From NCBI RefSeq assembly GCF_024679245.1, contig NC_090175.1, positions 46,564,751 through 46,628,750 on the forward strand: a DNA stretch of 64,000 nt, written 5' to 3'. Below the pieces are notes generated by a model. It had not been told where the DNA came from and made no database searches. It was given only the letters and a program-made list of their open reading frames with translations. Positions 12,621-24,271 of the stretch are shown here, piece by piece (position 1 is the stretch's first letter; every line of letters starts with the position of its first letter). The translations under genes and the position numbers were made by a program. Source of the stretch: Pseudorasbora parva (Eukaryota; Chordata; Actinopteri; Cypriniformes; Gobionidae).

Positions 12621-13760
12621 TTTTATGAAGTCAATGAGGTCTATACATCTCAGAATTGTATAATTGGCATGATTGGTGCATCATTTGATTTCTCCTGATA
12701 GTGTATGATCCCTTTAAATGCACATAGTTTGTAAAAATCATCTGAGTTCATCTGTACAATCACAACAAGACTGGTCTTCAAAAAATTGTGAGGTCTTGAA
12801 GGGTTTCATAAAGACTACACCACATAAAAGCATACTCTGTTTAGCAGCATCTTGTTGTTCCGCTCTTCTCTTTCTCGCTTTAGAGTGCTTTAGGTTAGTG
12901 GCATGTCATCAGAATGCAGTGCACTTTTTCATACACATACGCAAACACTTGAAAACTCTCATAAACAGAACTTTTCCTCAGCCTTGAAATGGAGAGTTTT
13001 TTTAAGGTTTATTTTTCAGCTTAACCAACAGAACATGGGATGAATAATAAAATAAAACAGAAACTACAAAACAACAACAGAGCCTTTCGGTTAAATCAGG
13101 GAATTATTGTGAGACGTGAACTGGTGAAGAGCGCAAGGACAAGGACCACACCATACAAGGACAGCACCAAAATCATAGATAATGAAACTTCTAGAAAAAT
13201 ATGTCCTTCATGTCTATTCTTTTTGGTCTTTGTAATGCAATAAAAAGAGCTGGATTTGTAGTTGAAAAAAACTGGAAAAGTCTCTTAAAGAAAATCCTAG
13301 GAATGTTATCTAGAAATGTACAACTAACTCTCCATGGTGTGTGTTTTCAGAACAACTGATGTACTGCATAGTTTTCTTCTTCAAATGAAAAATCTGTCTA
13401 CATTCTTTCTTCTCTGCTAGTCCAGAACAGCTCAACACACATGAGACTTATATTACATCGTAAAATCATAGTGCAAATAATGCTTTTATTTACATGAACT
13501 TAAAAAGGCTAAATTCCCCTTCCCTCAAAACAGCATCTGTTCTCTTGTAGACATGCTGTATATCTGGGCAGAGGTTGAGACTATATACCCCACAACTATC
13601 TGCAAACTGGTATTCAGATCCTCTTACATTTAGTTAGCAAAAGCCCAACTGATTGTTAGAAAAGACCAACTTCCTCTGATACCATGAATGAAGTCAAGGC
13701 ATGCCTACAGTTCGTATTGGCTATTGATGCTGTCATTTAAACCTTGGAAATATATGTTTG
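12621..13760. other. Non-coding DNA with no gene recognised
   Basis: No domain-bearing frame or repeat family recognised. The 89-residue frame at 12718-12987 has random-looking composition. Confidence 0.5.
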
Positions 13761-13762
13761 TA

Positions 13763-14010
13763 CACTGTAAAAAAAAAAAAAAAAAAAGATGTCTTTAATT
13801 GAAAATTTTCTAGTGACTGATCAAATCAAAAATGTTCAGTTTGCATAATTTAAATTCTTTGAATTGATATATTTTTCAGTTGGCCGAATTGAAATTCTGT
13901 AAATTGATGCAATTTAATTAACAGAAATTAAATTCGGCCAACTGAAAAATTTAGATGTGATCAGTCACTAGAAAATTTTCAATTGGGGACCTGAATTTAT
14001 TTTTACAGTG
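13763..14010. mobile_element. CACTGTAAAA hairpin MITE, TA-flanked
   Basis: Begins CACTGTAAAA after TA (13761-13762) and ends TTTTTACAGTG before TA (14011-14012). Inner arms are long inverted repeats, such as TCTAGTGACTGATCA against its complement near 13960. The TA duplication and short hairpin form suit a Tc1/mariner-driven MITE. A half copy lies at 23197-23312, and a distinct member with the same tips is at 49951-50168. Confidence 0.78.
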
Positions 14011-14235
14011 TAAGTGCTATATATTATACTAGTGATTTAAAGTGTTTAGGAATTATTAGATTGAGATTATTGATATATTTTTGTTATGAGCGCGCTTGAT
14101 TCGGGTTATTGGTAATGTGTCATGTTTTAGCATACTAATTTCTCTTCTGCTTGTACATAATTTCATTTGAATATAATTGATCTATATGTATATTACTTAA
14201 TAACAATGAAACTACGTACAAATCAAACTGTAATG

Positions 14236-14669
14236 TTAAAGCTACACTGTGTGATATTTTCCCCCATCTAGCGGTGAAAAGGGTATATGACCAGTGAATA
14301 TTAGTTTCGGTTCCTCTCAATTCCGATTTTGTTTTAACTCCCACGGTGGCCGCTTTAGTCCAAGATTAACATGGCAATCCTCCTCTTCACATTCGACACA
14401 GTGCCATCGAGTGTTTAACGCGAAAGGCGAAGCGTGAATTTATGGGTATGTCCCTCTTTGGCTAATGTACTTTCAAGATGGAGGGGCAACATGGCGACCA
14501 GCATTGGAACCCCTCACCCGTATGTATTTTCAATGGCATATTATAAACTTACAAGAATTCTTTACTACGTGAAAGAAGTAAATATACATTAATGAGAACA
14601 TATATTTTTGAAAGAACTAAGTGTTTTTAGCTAAGAATAAACTAAAAAAGTTACACAGTGTAGCTTTAA
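14236..14669. mobile_element. TTAA-flanked MITE (GCTACACTGTG family)
   Basis: The left end TTAAAGCTACACTGTGTGA pairs with the right end ACACAGTGTAGCTTTAA. TTAA is at 14236-14239 and 14666-14669. Non-coding, 434 bp. Related tips occur alone at about 28690 and 42077. Confidence 0.78.
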
Positions 14670-16018
14670 GCTAAATATTAGTAATTGTGAACATTATGTT
14701 TTCTTGTTTGTATTTTTACAAAAAGTATTGATAACAATCGCCAGTCAAGTCACTAAAGTTATGAAGTTCTATTCTGAAGGCATATGCTATCAGTTAAGCC
14801 TTTGCCCAAGCTACAAAATTGGTCAGAACAGAATAATTGTTATTTTTTTCTGTCTCTTATGATAAGATGACTCACCTCCACTTTACACTTAAAGATAATG
14901 TTTACCCTTATGTTGAGTTGGATGAGTGCTGTTATCCCTGCAGATTAGACCCATAAGTGCTTATCCTTTATCCATAATAATCACATCCCCAATGCAAAGG
15001 TCTGCTTATATAACATTATATCATGCAGTTTTGGTATTTTATTGTCAGTTTTGTTGATTCCAATGTGATCTGTAACTACAGTATAGTGATTTCTTATTTG
15101 TTTTATAGCTAGGGTAGGCTTTACTCTGTACCAAATGTATGTTTGTTTATTATGCCTAGCTTATGTTGATCCATTGATGATACAATGTGATAATTGAAAC
15201 AATGTATATCTTTGTATAGGTTTGCTTTGAAAACAGATAATGGTTGATCTTTTTTCTTTTAATATAGCATTGTCAAATAGACTTAGGCTCAATCAAATTT
15301 CTACCAATAGAACTTCCTTTTCCCCTACCCCTGTAATTTGTGCATTTACATGAAGGGGTAGGAGTGTCTCGATTCTCTTTTGGCTGGAGGGTTAGGAGAA
15401 GAGTCAGATATCCTGTCACACAAATATTTTTCAGGACCACACTTCAAACAAAGGGGTACATGGATTTTTTTTTTTGTAGTGATCTTGCCACTTGGGATCT
15501 TTCACTTATGTTCTTCATAGCTTGCTAAACACGCTATTTGAGTGATGTGAACACAAATTAATAATGCAGTTCGAATAAATATTTAAATCATGTATCGTCT
15601 GTAAACTGTAAAGTCTTGTGTTACCAAGGCAACAACTGACTCATTCGACCCAATGGAAAAGCGGCTTCATCAGTCCTGTATGTTCTGTATCATTCTGTAT
15701 TGTCTTAGGAAACTCGAAGGCTCATACGTTTTTGAACTGAAAGCAAGCACCATTTTATTAAGTCCAAATACAGCACAAAACAACATTTGATGTGAGTAAG
15801 TAAACCTGATTTCTGTTAGATATAGCCTACGCACTTCACTGCTGTTCAAACTGGTTAAATGTTACAGGACACTAATAAAATAAATTAGGTATGATGACTA
15901 GTAATGATGTAGTAGTGGTGTCCCATTTTTTAGGGGAATATTTTTTAATAGATTGGGCCTTAATTGTGCATTAAAAGCATTACAATTACCCACAAACTAT
16001 TAAACACAAAACTACAAG
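14670..16018. other. AT-rich DNA with a fragment of a GGCTCAATC-type repeat
   Basis: At about 15285-15480 the sequence (GGCTCAATC, then GAAGGGGTAGGAGTGTC and TTTTGGCTGGAGGGTTAGG) resembles a dispersed fish repeat whose other end is missing. Elsewhere nothing is recognised. Confidence 0.4.
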
Positions 16019-16036
16019 TTGTCATCTGTAACACCC

Positions 16037-16258
16037 ATGTCTGCTGCTCTCACACCTGAAGCTGTCAGGCTGGGGAACAGGCTGTGGTATAGAACTTTAC
16101 TGTACAAACTGTACAAAGACAGAGGCTCTCTTCCTAAACCTAATGAGCTGCCTACCCAATACATTTTACAACACCATAGGCACAATCCAGTGAAAGTTTT
16201 TTCAAAGCTAGTAACCATTTGCATTCATCTGAATGGCAGTTGCACAGCTGGAACTTGA
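16037..16258 (+). other. Unrecognised open frame, 73 residues from ATG
   Basis: A frame starting MSAALTPEAVRLGNRLW and containing LYKLYKDRGSLPKPNELP is rich in basic and aromatic residues. It looks more protein-like than the random frames nearby. The open frame also extends a few codons upstream without an ATG. I do not recognise a family. There is no clear splice acceptor or polyadenylation context. It could be a lone exon, a processed gene remnant or chance; a frame of similar length is open on the opposite strand, which weakens the case. Confidence 0.2.
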
Positions 16259-16592
16259 ATTAGGCTATCTGTCTGGCATCTTTGGTCATGGAACTGCAAA
16301 ACTTGAAAATGTAGCCAACAACATGAGTTGCAGGTAAATGACATCATGACAATGCTTATTGGCACCACAAGAAATATTTTGCAGAATGCAAGGTTCATTT
16401 TGAATGGCCATCAAAGTATTAGTGATGTTAAATCAGACAATGCCCCGTCAATTTAGTGATTGCAGTTGTGGTCTTGAGATAAAATCCTAAGCCGTCTAAA
16501 TCTGAGACCAAAACATGCAGAGAAATGCAGTCTAGACCAAGACCATAAATCGAGATGAAGTCTCAAAACCAGTCTTGAGCACTATAATACTA

Positions 16593-17516
16593 CCGTGAGG
16601 AAAATAAGTATTTGAACACCCTGCTATTTTGTAAGTTCTCCCAGTTGGAAATCATGGAGGGGTCTGAAATTGTCATCGTAGGTGCATGTCCACTAAAAAA
16701 AGTTATCCAGAAATCACAATATATGATTTTTTTAACCATTTATTTGTATGATACAACTGCAAATAAGTATTTGAACACTTGTCTATCAGCTAGAATTCTG
16801 ACCCTGAAAGATCTGTTAGTCTGCCTTTAAAATGTCCACCTCCACTCCATTTATTATTCTAAATTAGATGTGCCTGTTTGAGGTCGTTAGCTGCATAAAG
16901 ACACCCGTCCACCCCGTACAATCAGTAAGAATCCAACTACTAACATGGCCAAGACCAAAGAGCTGTCCAAAGACACTAGAGACAAAATTGTACACCTCCA
17001 CAAGGCTGGAAAGGGCTACAGGGAAATTGCCAAGTAGCTTGGTGAAAAAAGGTCCACTGTTGGAGCAATCATTAGAAAATGGAAGAAGCTAAACATAACT
17101 GTAAGTCTCCCTCGGACTGGGGCTCCATGCAAGATCTCACCTCGTGGGGTCTCAATGATCCTAAGAAAGGTGAGAAATCAGCTCAGAACTACACGGGAGG
17201 AGCTGGTCAATGACCTGAAAAGAGCTGGGACCACCATTTCCAAGGTTACTGTTGGTAATACACTAAGACGTCATGGTTTGAAATCATGCATTGCAGGGAA
17301 GTTTCCCCTGCTTAAACCAGCACATGTCCAGGCCCGTCTTAAGTTTTCCAATGACCATTTGGATGATCCAGAGGAGTCATGGGAGAAAGTCATGTGGTCA
17401 GATGAGACCAAAATAGAACTTTTTGGTCATAATTCCACTAAACGTGTTTGGAGGAAGAAGAATGATGAGTACCATCCCAAGCACACCATCCCTACTGTGA
17501 AGCATGGGGGTGTTAG
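16593..17516 (+). mobile_element. Tc1-like DNA transposon, 3' truncated
   Basis: Starts after TA (16591-16592) with a variant of the CAGTGAGGAAAATAAGT tip and shows TATTTGAACACC, a hallmark of a very common fish Tc1 family. The TIR and 5' leader are present. The transposase is intact except for one stop until the copy breaks near 17516. The second half of the gene and the right TIR are missing. A hAT MITE sits 27 bp beyond the break. Confidence 0.9.
16945..17516 (+). pseudogene. Tc1-like transposase, N-terminal half with one in-frame stop
   Basis: DDE transposase acting on the element's own TIRs at TA sites. The start ATG ([11 protein letters not shown]) opens a paired-like helix-turn-helix DNA-binding region. 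An in-frame TAG at 17035-17037 stands where the family usually has a Gln codon, one substitution away. After it the frame is open again through the second helix-turn-helix and linker into the catalytic core, where [13 protein letters not shown] (about 17397) carries the first catalytic aspartate. The copy is lost after VKHGGVSI, before the second aspartate and final acidic residue, leaving about 190 of about 340 residues. It is much better preserved than the other two Tc1 remnants here. Confidence 0.9.
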
Positions 17517-17542
17517 CATCATATTATTAACAGCATATATAG

Positions 17543-18001
17543 TAGTGTTGCACGATATACCGGTACTAGAAAAGTATTGCGATACCCTGCTATTACAAAC
17601 GGTACGATATGGACTTTTATTAGTACCGGTACTTTAGGACAGCGCCTATGAGCTGCATTTCTTAATGTGGGTGCATGTGTGACAGCAGGTGTCAGGACGT
17701 GTATGCAGAGCTCTGCTTTAGCCTATCAATAAACATTAGAAGTAGAAGAGTTAAATATATACGCGGAACGCATGATAAAGAAAGCAACAGAAATATGCGC
17801 GCATGAGAAGAAAAAGCGTGGCGCAGGACGTGTGATGACAATGAATAACAATGAATAATAAGAACAATGAATAATAGATTGTGTTGTCATATTATTCATA
17901 TTATCTGTTTTTGTTTGTTTTTTACTGTGGTATCGATTTAGTATCGGTATCGAGGTATTTTAGTCTGGTATCGTCATAACTTTGGTATTGTGACAACACT
18001 A
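17543..18001. mobile_element. hAT-type MITE (TAGTGTTG ends)
   Basis: The tips TAGTGTTG and CAACACTA are inverted. Flanks are ATATATAG (17535-17542) and AGATATAG (18002-18009), an 8-bp duplication with one mismatch. The ends are rich in GATA/GGTATCG motifs related to the tips (ATACCGGTACT on the left, GTATCGATTTAGTATCGG on the right). Non-coding, 459 bp. Confidence 0.8.
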
Positions 18002-18644
18002 AGATATAGCACTAGGTACTGTATATTACACTGCTTTCATTTTAATACGCAAATCTAATATACACATGCTATTTCTTTCCTGCTGTGTTTATGTGAACTT
18101 TGTGTGTTTTTTGTTACCTTGTGTCTATTTGACAGTTTAAGCACAATAAAAGGGTGAAAGAGAATTTAGTTTAATACTGACAGCCAGCTTTCTGTGTGCG
18201 TGCTTTGGATGTGTGCACTCAGCAAACCACACATCAGAAGTTTAGACTATGTGGCTTTAAAACGCATGCAGGTAATAAACTTTCATGATGATGACGAACT
18301 GTAATGTCACATGAGTCTTACCACGATAGAGATGATAATAAAAAACAAACAGATGTTTTATTTTTTGGCGGAGAATCTGAGGCACAAGTTGTAAAGGCTT
18401 TTCTGGTAAGCGGGGTGGGGAGTAGCAGCTCATTTGAATTTAAAGATACATGCACGAAAACATGTTTTTCCTTCCAGTCAAAAATGGGCATTTACAACAG
18501 TGTTTGTGTGAAACACTGAATCACAAGCTGCTCAGTTATCAAACACACTTCACTCTGATACAATCAGGGCATACATTTATTTAATCTAATTGCAGCTATA
18601 TCAACATTTCTGATGTATTTTGATTAATCATGTAGCCGTTAGAG
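18002..18644. other. Non-coding DNA with no gene recognised
   Basis: No gene, RNA or named repeat. Confidence 0.45.
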
Positions 18645-18650
18645 CATCCA

Positions 18651-20440
18651 TATGGAGCCAGAATGGTGACTTTAAAATTTGGCATCACAAATTAAAATTG
18701 TCATTGAAAACAAAAGCAGAACTGAAAAAGGAAACATTGGCATTGAAACATTTGCATTGAAAACAGTTGTATTGGCATTGAAACAAGTATTGGCACTGAA
18801 AAAATAAAATTATTAAAATATTACAATCGTATTCTTTTATTGAATTGGGATTTATTTGTATTTTTCAATGACAATCTTCAGATTTTTTCTTCATGTCACT
18901 CTTTTTCAGTGACAGTTTTTCTTTACAATGTCAGTTTTTTTTCAATGTCACTGATTTTCAGTTTCAACTTTCTGTCACTGTTTTGGCGTGGAGAGGGGCG
19001 GGGTCGGAGGGGAGGGGTAAGTAGAGCGTAGTTTGCATATCATTTGCATATAGGTATACTGAAGCCGTCACCAGCTCTGAAGCTGCATGACTAATGTCCA
19101 GTTTACCGGGAACTTCCAAGCCGCAAGTTTAAGTCTTTTTTTATATTTTTTATCTGCCATTTATATGTTTTCTCGTGCAACCTGGCCGGCTTGGTTAACT
19201 TTTAACGGCCGTTATGCTGTTTTGTTTTTTCCGACGTCGACTGGAACATGTAAATTAGCCTACTAACATTAGCCGTGTTGGCTAACTTAACTGTGGTTAA
19301 TGCGGCTGTGTAAGTTACACTATTGACATCCCCAACCACACACACACACACACACCGGAGACAGACGTTACTCCTAGGGCCGCGAGTGTGCTTTTATCTG
19401 TATTTAATTTAGTTGTGCTGCTGCACAAGACCTCATAAACGTGCTAACGCAAAACGTTCAGCAGTATCACACCAGCACAGCAGAATCCAGTGCCGTCACA
19501 TGAGCACCATTAAATACAGATAGAAGCACATTCGCAGCCCTAGGAGTTACTGTGTAACGCTGCGTTTAAGCCGAACTAGCGGCTCTCCTGTGTGTGTGTG
19601 TGTGTGTGTGTGTGGTTGGGGATGTCAGTAGTGTTACACAGCCGGCGCCCTGCTGATTATCATGTCAGTGTTAACGTCACAGGCTATGTTACTGTTAGCC
19701 ACTGTTGTGATGTACTCGACAGACACCTAACGTTAATAATTTTTTGCCAAACCGGACTTTCAGCCTTATTCTGTGCATATGGTGACCGGTGTTTATATTT
19801 GACCCTGCATTAACCACAGTTAAGTTAGCCAACACGGCGTTAGTAATTTACATGTTTCAGTTGACGTCGGGGGGGAAAAAAACAGCATAACGGCCGTTAA
19901 AAGTTTAGCAAACCGGCCAGGTTGCACGTGAATAAACATGTAAATGGCACATAAAAAAAACAGACTTGCGGCTTGGAAGTTCCCGGTAAACTGGACATCT
20001 GTCATTCGGCTTCAGAGCTGGTGACGGCTTCAGTATACCTATATGCAATGATATGCAAACTACGCTCTACTTACCCCTCCCCTCAGACCCCGCCCCTCTC
20101 CACGCCAAAACAGTGACAGAAAGTTGAAACTGAAAATCAGTGACATTGAAAAAAAACTGACATTGTAAAAAAAAACTGTCACTGAAAAAGAGTGACATGA
20201 AGAAAAAATCTGAAGATTGTCATTGAAAAATACAAATAAATCCCAATTCAATAAAAGAATACGATTGTAATATTTTAATAATTTTATTTTTTCAGTGCCA
20301 ATACTTGTTTCAATGCCAATACAACTGTTTTCAATGCAAATGTTTCAATGCCAATGTTTCCTTTTTCAGTTCTGCTTTTGTTTTCAATGACAATTTTAAT
20401 TTGTGATGCCAAATTTTAAAGTCACCATTCTGGCTCCATA
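18651..20440. mobile_element. 1.79 kb fold-back element (long inverted repeat)
   Basis: The left arm (18651-19408) and right arm (19510-20440) are near-identical inverted copies around a spacer of about 100 bp. The tips are TATGGAGCCAGAATGG and its complement. CATCCA directly flanks both sides (18645-18650 and 20441-20446), as in a target duplication. The same 63-residue frame is open in each arm on opposite strands (18840-19031 plus, 20060-20251 minus), a by-product of the symmetry and not a gene. The right arm holds about 165 bp with no partner in the left arm (roughly 19643-19808). Each arm has a short (CA)n/(GT)n run near the centre. No transposase is present. Superfamily unknown. Confidence 0.85.
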
Positions 20441-20446
20441 CATCCA

Positions 20447-21788
20447 GAGAATTTTAGTTCACTTACTTTTGAGACATCCATTAAAGCTTGAATGCTGTCT
20501 TAGAAGGCAGCTGCCTATGTAGTCAAGCTCACTAGGTTTTGGAACACATCTAGAGAAATTGAGAGGAGGAAAGGAAATATACAAGGAGCCTGAGAGGAAA
20601 ACGAGCAAATTAAAGACAGAGAAAGAAAAAGGTTGTTATTGTGAAGATTCGCACCAGTGCCTTAGAAGTTTTAAGAACAAGAAATGATGCCCGAGTTTCA
20701 TTTCATTTCATTCTTTCTCACTCTCCCTCTCCTTTTCTTTCCGCTATATTCAATCATCATTATGACTGTCTCCAAATGTTAGAGGCAAAGAGAAGTTTTC
20801 CTTCTCTGTTGCATATCCTGCAGTCTGCAGAGGCTCAGACCCAGACAAGTATCGTTCATAACTAATGTATGTGTGCCAGTGATTTTTTTTGTACACTGTG
20901 TACAGTGCATCTGTTTTCAGTTGTTACCAACAACTGTCAATATAGTTCTCTGGTTGAAGAATATACTGTGACAGTAAAAATACAGATTTTTTTATGAATC
21001 CCTACCAAAGTAATTCATGATTGATGACTCTAATTAATAGGTTGACACGACAAAATCTCAGACTCAATAGGATTCGCCAAGCATGTTCAGATGTGCTCAT
21101 TAGTTCATCTAGAAGATGAATTTCTCGGGATGGAAAAAGTCTACAAAACATACTCAATATAGAGTCTTCTTTGCTATTAAGAAATGTTTATTCATAGAAC
21201 TTATTGACTCACCCAATCAATTACATAAAGCAGGCCAGCTCATAAAACAATGGACTAAATTTAGATGCAATTTAGGAAAAAACACAAGTTGAAGTGAGGA
21301 AAAAACACCTACACATATCCTACACAAACTCTTATGGGCCAACAACAGAGCTAGTGCTCTCTCCTCCAGCTCAGAAAGGCTGACGTGTAACTTTATGAGC
21401 TCTCCATACATTATCTATATGCTAATGTACGGAAGGTCAATGAGGATTGAGACGAGGGTAAGCTAATGGAGGGAGCTGAGAGAGGCAGCACACGTATTGT
21501 AGGAGAGACAAGAAAAGGGTTGCCGTATTGAAGTGGTGCCACAGGGTTAGTGCTTTAAATCTTAACAGTAACCTTTATTGTCTGCCCTGCAATAACTGCT
21601 CAACCTCTGCCACTGCAAAAGAGAGAGAAATGGGACGAGGTTGAATGTGACAAGTAATGGATAGGAAAAGAAGAAACACTCACTAATACACTCACAGATA
21701 AAGGAAATGAAAGGAATTGAGACATTTACATTAGAACCAGACAATCTTCTTGGCATTGCAAAATGTATATTTATGATTGGCTTTTGAT
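20447..21788. other. Non-coding DNA with no gene recognised
   Basis: No gene or repeat family recognised; composition is even and probably single-copy. Confidence 0.45.
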
Positions 21789-21868
21789 TTGGTTGGTTGG
21801 TTGGTTGGTTGGTTGGTTGGTTGGTTGGTTGATTGATTGATTGATTGGTTGGTTGATTGGTTGGTTGG

Positions 21869-21899
<31 letters not shown>

Positions 21900-21908
21900 G
21901 TTGGTTGG

Positions 21909-22000
<92 letters not shown>
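21789..22000. repeat. (TTGG)n / (TTGA)n compound tetranucleotide microsatellite
   Basis: Blocks of TTGG and TTGA alternate, ending in about 25 pure TTGA units. The pattern suggests expansion from a G/A polymorphism. Confidence 0.97.
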
Positions 22001-22001
<1 letters not shown>

Positions 22002-22580
22002 GAGTGTCTATTTATGGAAGAGGATCTACATACCAGTTTGCAATCAGTTGTGGAAGATATTTAGTTCCACCCTCTGCCAAAGCATACATCTTGATCAGTA
22101 TTCGGTAAGTTACTATAAAAAAGTAATTAAGTACTAACTAATTACAATTATAACAGTGTAATTTAAGGCTACATGATATATTATTTAGGCATTGATATTG
22201 TGATGTGCGTATCTGTGAGAGTCACATCGCAAGATGTGTGATGTTAAGTATATGGGTTATATTTGGCCTTGAGTGACTAGCATTTTGAGTGACTAACATT
22301 TTTAACCATGTTACATGTTAACCTGTACCCCACTTTTTACGCTTTTCGATTCATAGTGTTTTAATAATTTATTTGATCGGACCTCTCACATACCCATCTT
22401 AAAATAACATTTAAATTTGTATTAATGTTATGGTGGTATAAAGTAGAGTGCGCTTTGGGAGCTAATGCTAATGAGAGAGACCTGTGCCAAACACCGGCCT
22501 CTTTTATTATGCTTATCCTGCAGTCGGCCACTTCTGCTCTTTTTGTAGTGTATGTGGGGTAACAGTGCTCTTTTACATGA

Positions 22581-23088
22581 TTAAAGGAACACTCAGTTTT
22601 TTTGTTTTTTGTTCTTTTGAAAATAGGCTCATTTTCCAACTCCCCTAGAGTTAAATAGTTGAGGAACATTGCTGCCATACCATAGGTGCAGCAGGTGCAA
22701 TGATATTATGCAGCGCCTGAAAATAGTCCCCAACATAGTCCCCAACTGTGCAAGCAGGTTGTCATGTTGGTTATGTTTACGGAAGTTAGCCTATTTTCAG
22801 GCAGCATAGTCCCTTGATTATTATACAGGAATGAGAGTATAGTTCCTAGCATATTAGTCTAGAAAATCACAACATTTTCACAACATGTCTTAGTACACAA
22901 TGTAACTACAGAAGAGTCCAGTTTTAAATAGGAAAAATATTGAAAATCTTTGGTCATTTTTGAGTGAGATGCTAACAGTCTAATCAGATTTAATGATCGG
23001 CTGAATGGACCCGAAAACAGTAGAACTCAACTTTTTAACTAGGGGAGTTGGAAAATGAGCTTTCAAAAAAGGTGGAGTGTTCCTTTAA
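22581..23088. mobile_element. TTAA-flanked MITE (GGAACACTC family)
   Basis: The left end TTAAAGGAACACTCAG pairs with the right end GAGTGTTCCTTTAA. The inner arms pair too: TTTTCCAACTCCCCTAG near 22630 against its complement near 23045. 508 bp, non-coding. TTAA target. Confidence 0.85.
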
Positions 23089-23196
23089 AACATGTATTCT
23101 AAGTACATTTGAGTGTGATGAAAGAACGTTACTTTGTGTGTTCGCTCGATTCTGATATGGAAGACGTATTGCACTTTGCAGTAATCTAGATTAATA

Positions 23197-23312
23197 CACT
23201 GTAAAAATAAATAATAAATAAATAAATAATAATAATAATGTCAACATTTCTAGTGACTGATCACATCTACATTTTTCAGTTGGCCAAATTGAATTTCTGT
23301 GAATTGATGCAG
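23197..23312. mobile_element. CACTGTAAAA MITE, half copy
   Basis: After TA (23195-23196) it reads CACTGTAAAA, then TCTAGTGACTGATCACATC and a stretch matching the 13763-14010 element. It ends near 23312 without the second arm. Confidence 0.7.
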
Positions 23313-24271
23313 TATTTTGCTTCCCGTTGATAAATATATATCCAAACAGCTTCTCACTTGTATATTAAAATATATAATATATTAAAGCGCCTTCGGTGTT
23401 TCCAAGGTTTCTATGGAAATCAAGGGTAGCGCGGAATCGGATAAGACATCATTGAAAGGCGATGCAAGGACTCAAATGTAAAGGAAATATCTGGTGTCCC
23501 CAGAATGTGTCTGTGAAGTTTCAGCTCAAAATACCCCCCAGTTAATTTATTATAACTTGTCAAATTTGCCCCTATTTGGATGTGAGCAAAATACAGAGTT
23601 TTAGTGTGTTTCTTTAAATGCAAATGAGCTGCTGCTCCCCGCCCCCCTTCAAGCTGCTCCTTCACATGAGCTTCTGATACAACGTCAACAACAAAACAAA
23701 TCTCACTTAGCCTAAATGTCAGAAATAACCAGTTGTGGAGTGCAGCCTTGCATGTTTGAACCAGAGTCGAACACAGATGGTCTCAGGAAGAGGTTGCAAC
23801 TTTTAGACTGCACCTATCTTGACGTTACTGAATGTTTAGTGGATGTTATAAGTGTTGATTCATGTGACCAACATTCTTCGGAACACTTCCTTCAAAAATA
23901 ATATAATTTTTTGGCTCAGATGCAGAGAGTCCATTGGAGACTTGTGTATTTGTCGGTACATCCAACAACATTTGTAATGTTTTTTGCGTAGATATTGTAA
24001 TACTCTATCTAGCTGATACAGCGAGTAAACAAATACAAAAGTATCTGATGGATTTTTGCCATTATAGTCTGGTTGTTTACACACAGTGGACACACATCTG
24101 TGTTAAAACACCTTATAAATGTGAATTTTGCATATTATGTACCCTTTAAAGGGAGAAGGTTACATTAAAATAAAAGTAATCCCAACTTTACTTTTTGAAG
24201 GGAAAGTAATTAAAAGTAAATTATTTTAATGCATTACATAGTAATGTATTACACCCAACACTGGTGGTGAT

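Larger units (their letters stand above)
22096..24263. mobile_element. Possible hAT-like element (CAGTGTTGGG ends), carrying nested insertions
   Basis: The left arm CAGTATTCGGTAAGTTACT and the right arm ending ACACCCAACACTG fit the two ends of a common fish repeat built of GTAACTTAC/GTAATGCATTAC motifs. If they belong together, everything between is nested: a CTACATGATATATT-type repeat (22167-22260), a TTAA MITE (22581-23088) and a half CACTGTAAAA MITE. The flanking 8-mers match at only 5 of 8 positions, so the pairing is tentative. Confidence 0.4.

Noticed and set aside
18840..20251. Two nearly identical 63-residue proteins on opposite strands
   Set aside because: They are the same DNA in the two arms of an inverted repeat; no domain, and composition follows the TTTCAATG motif array.
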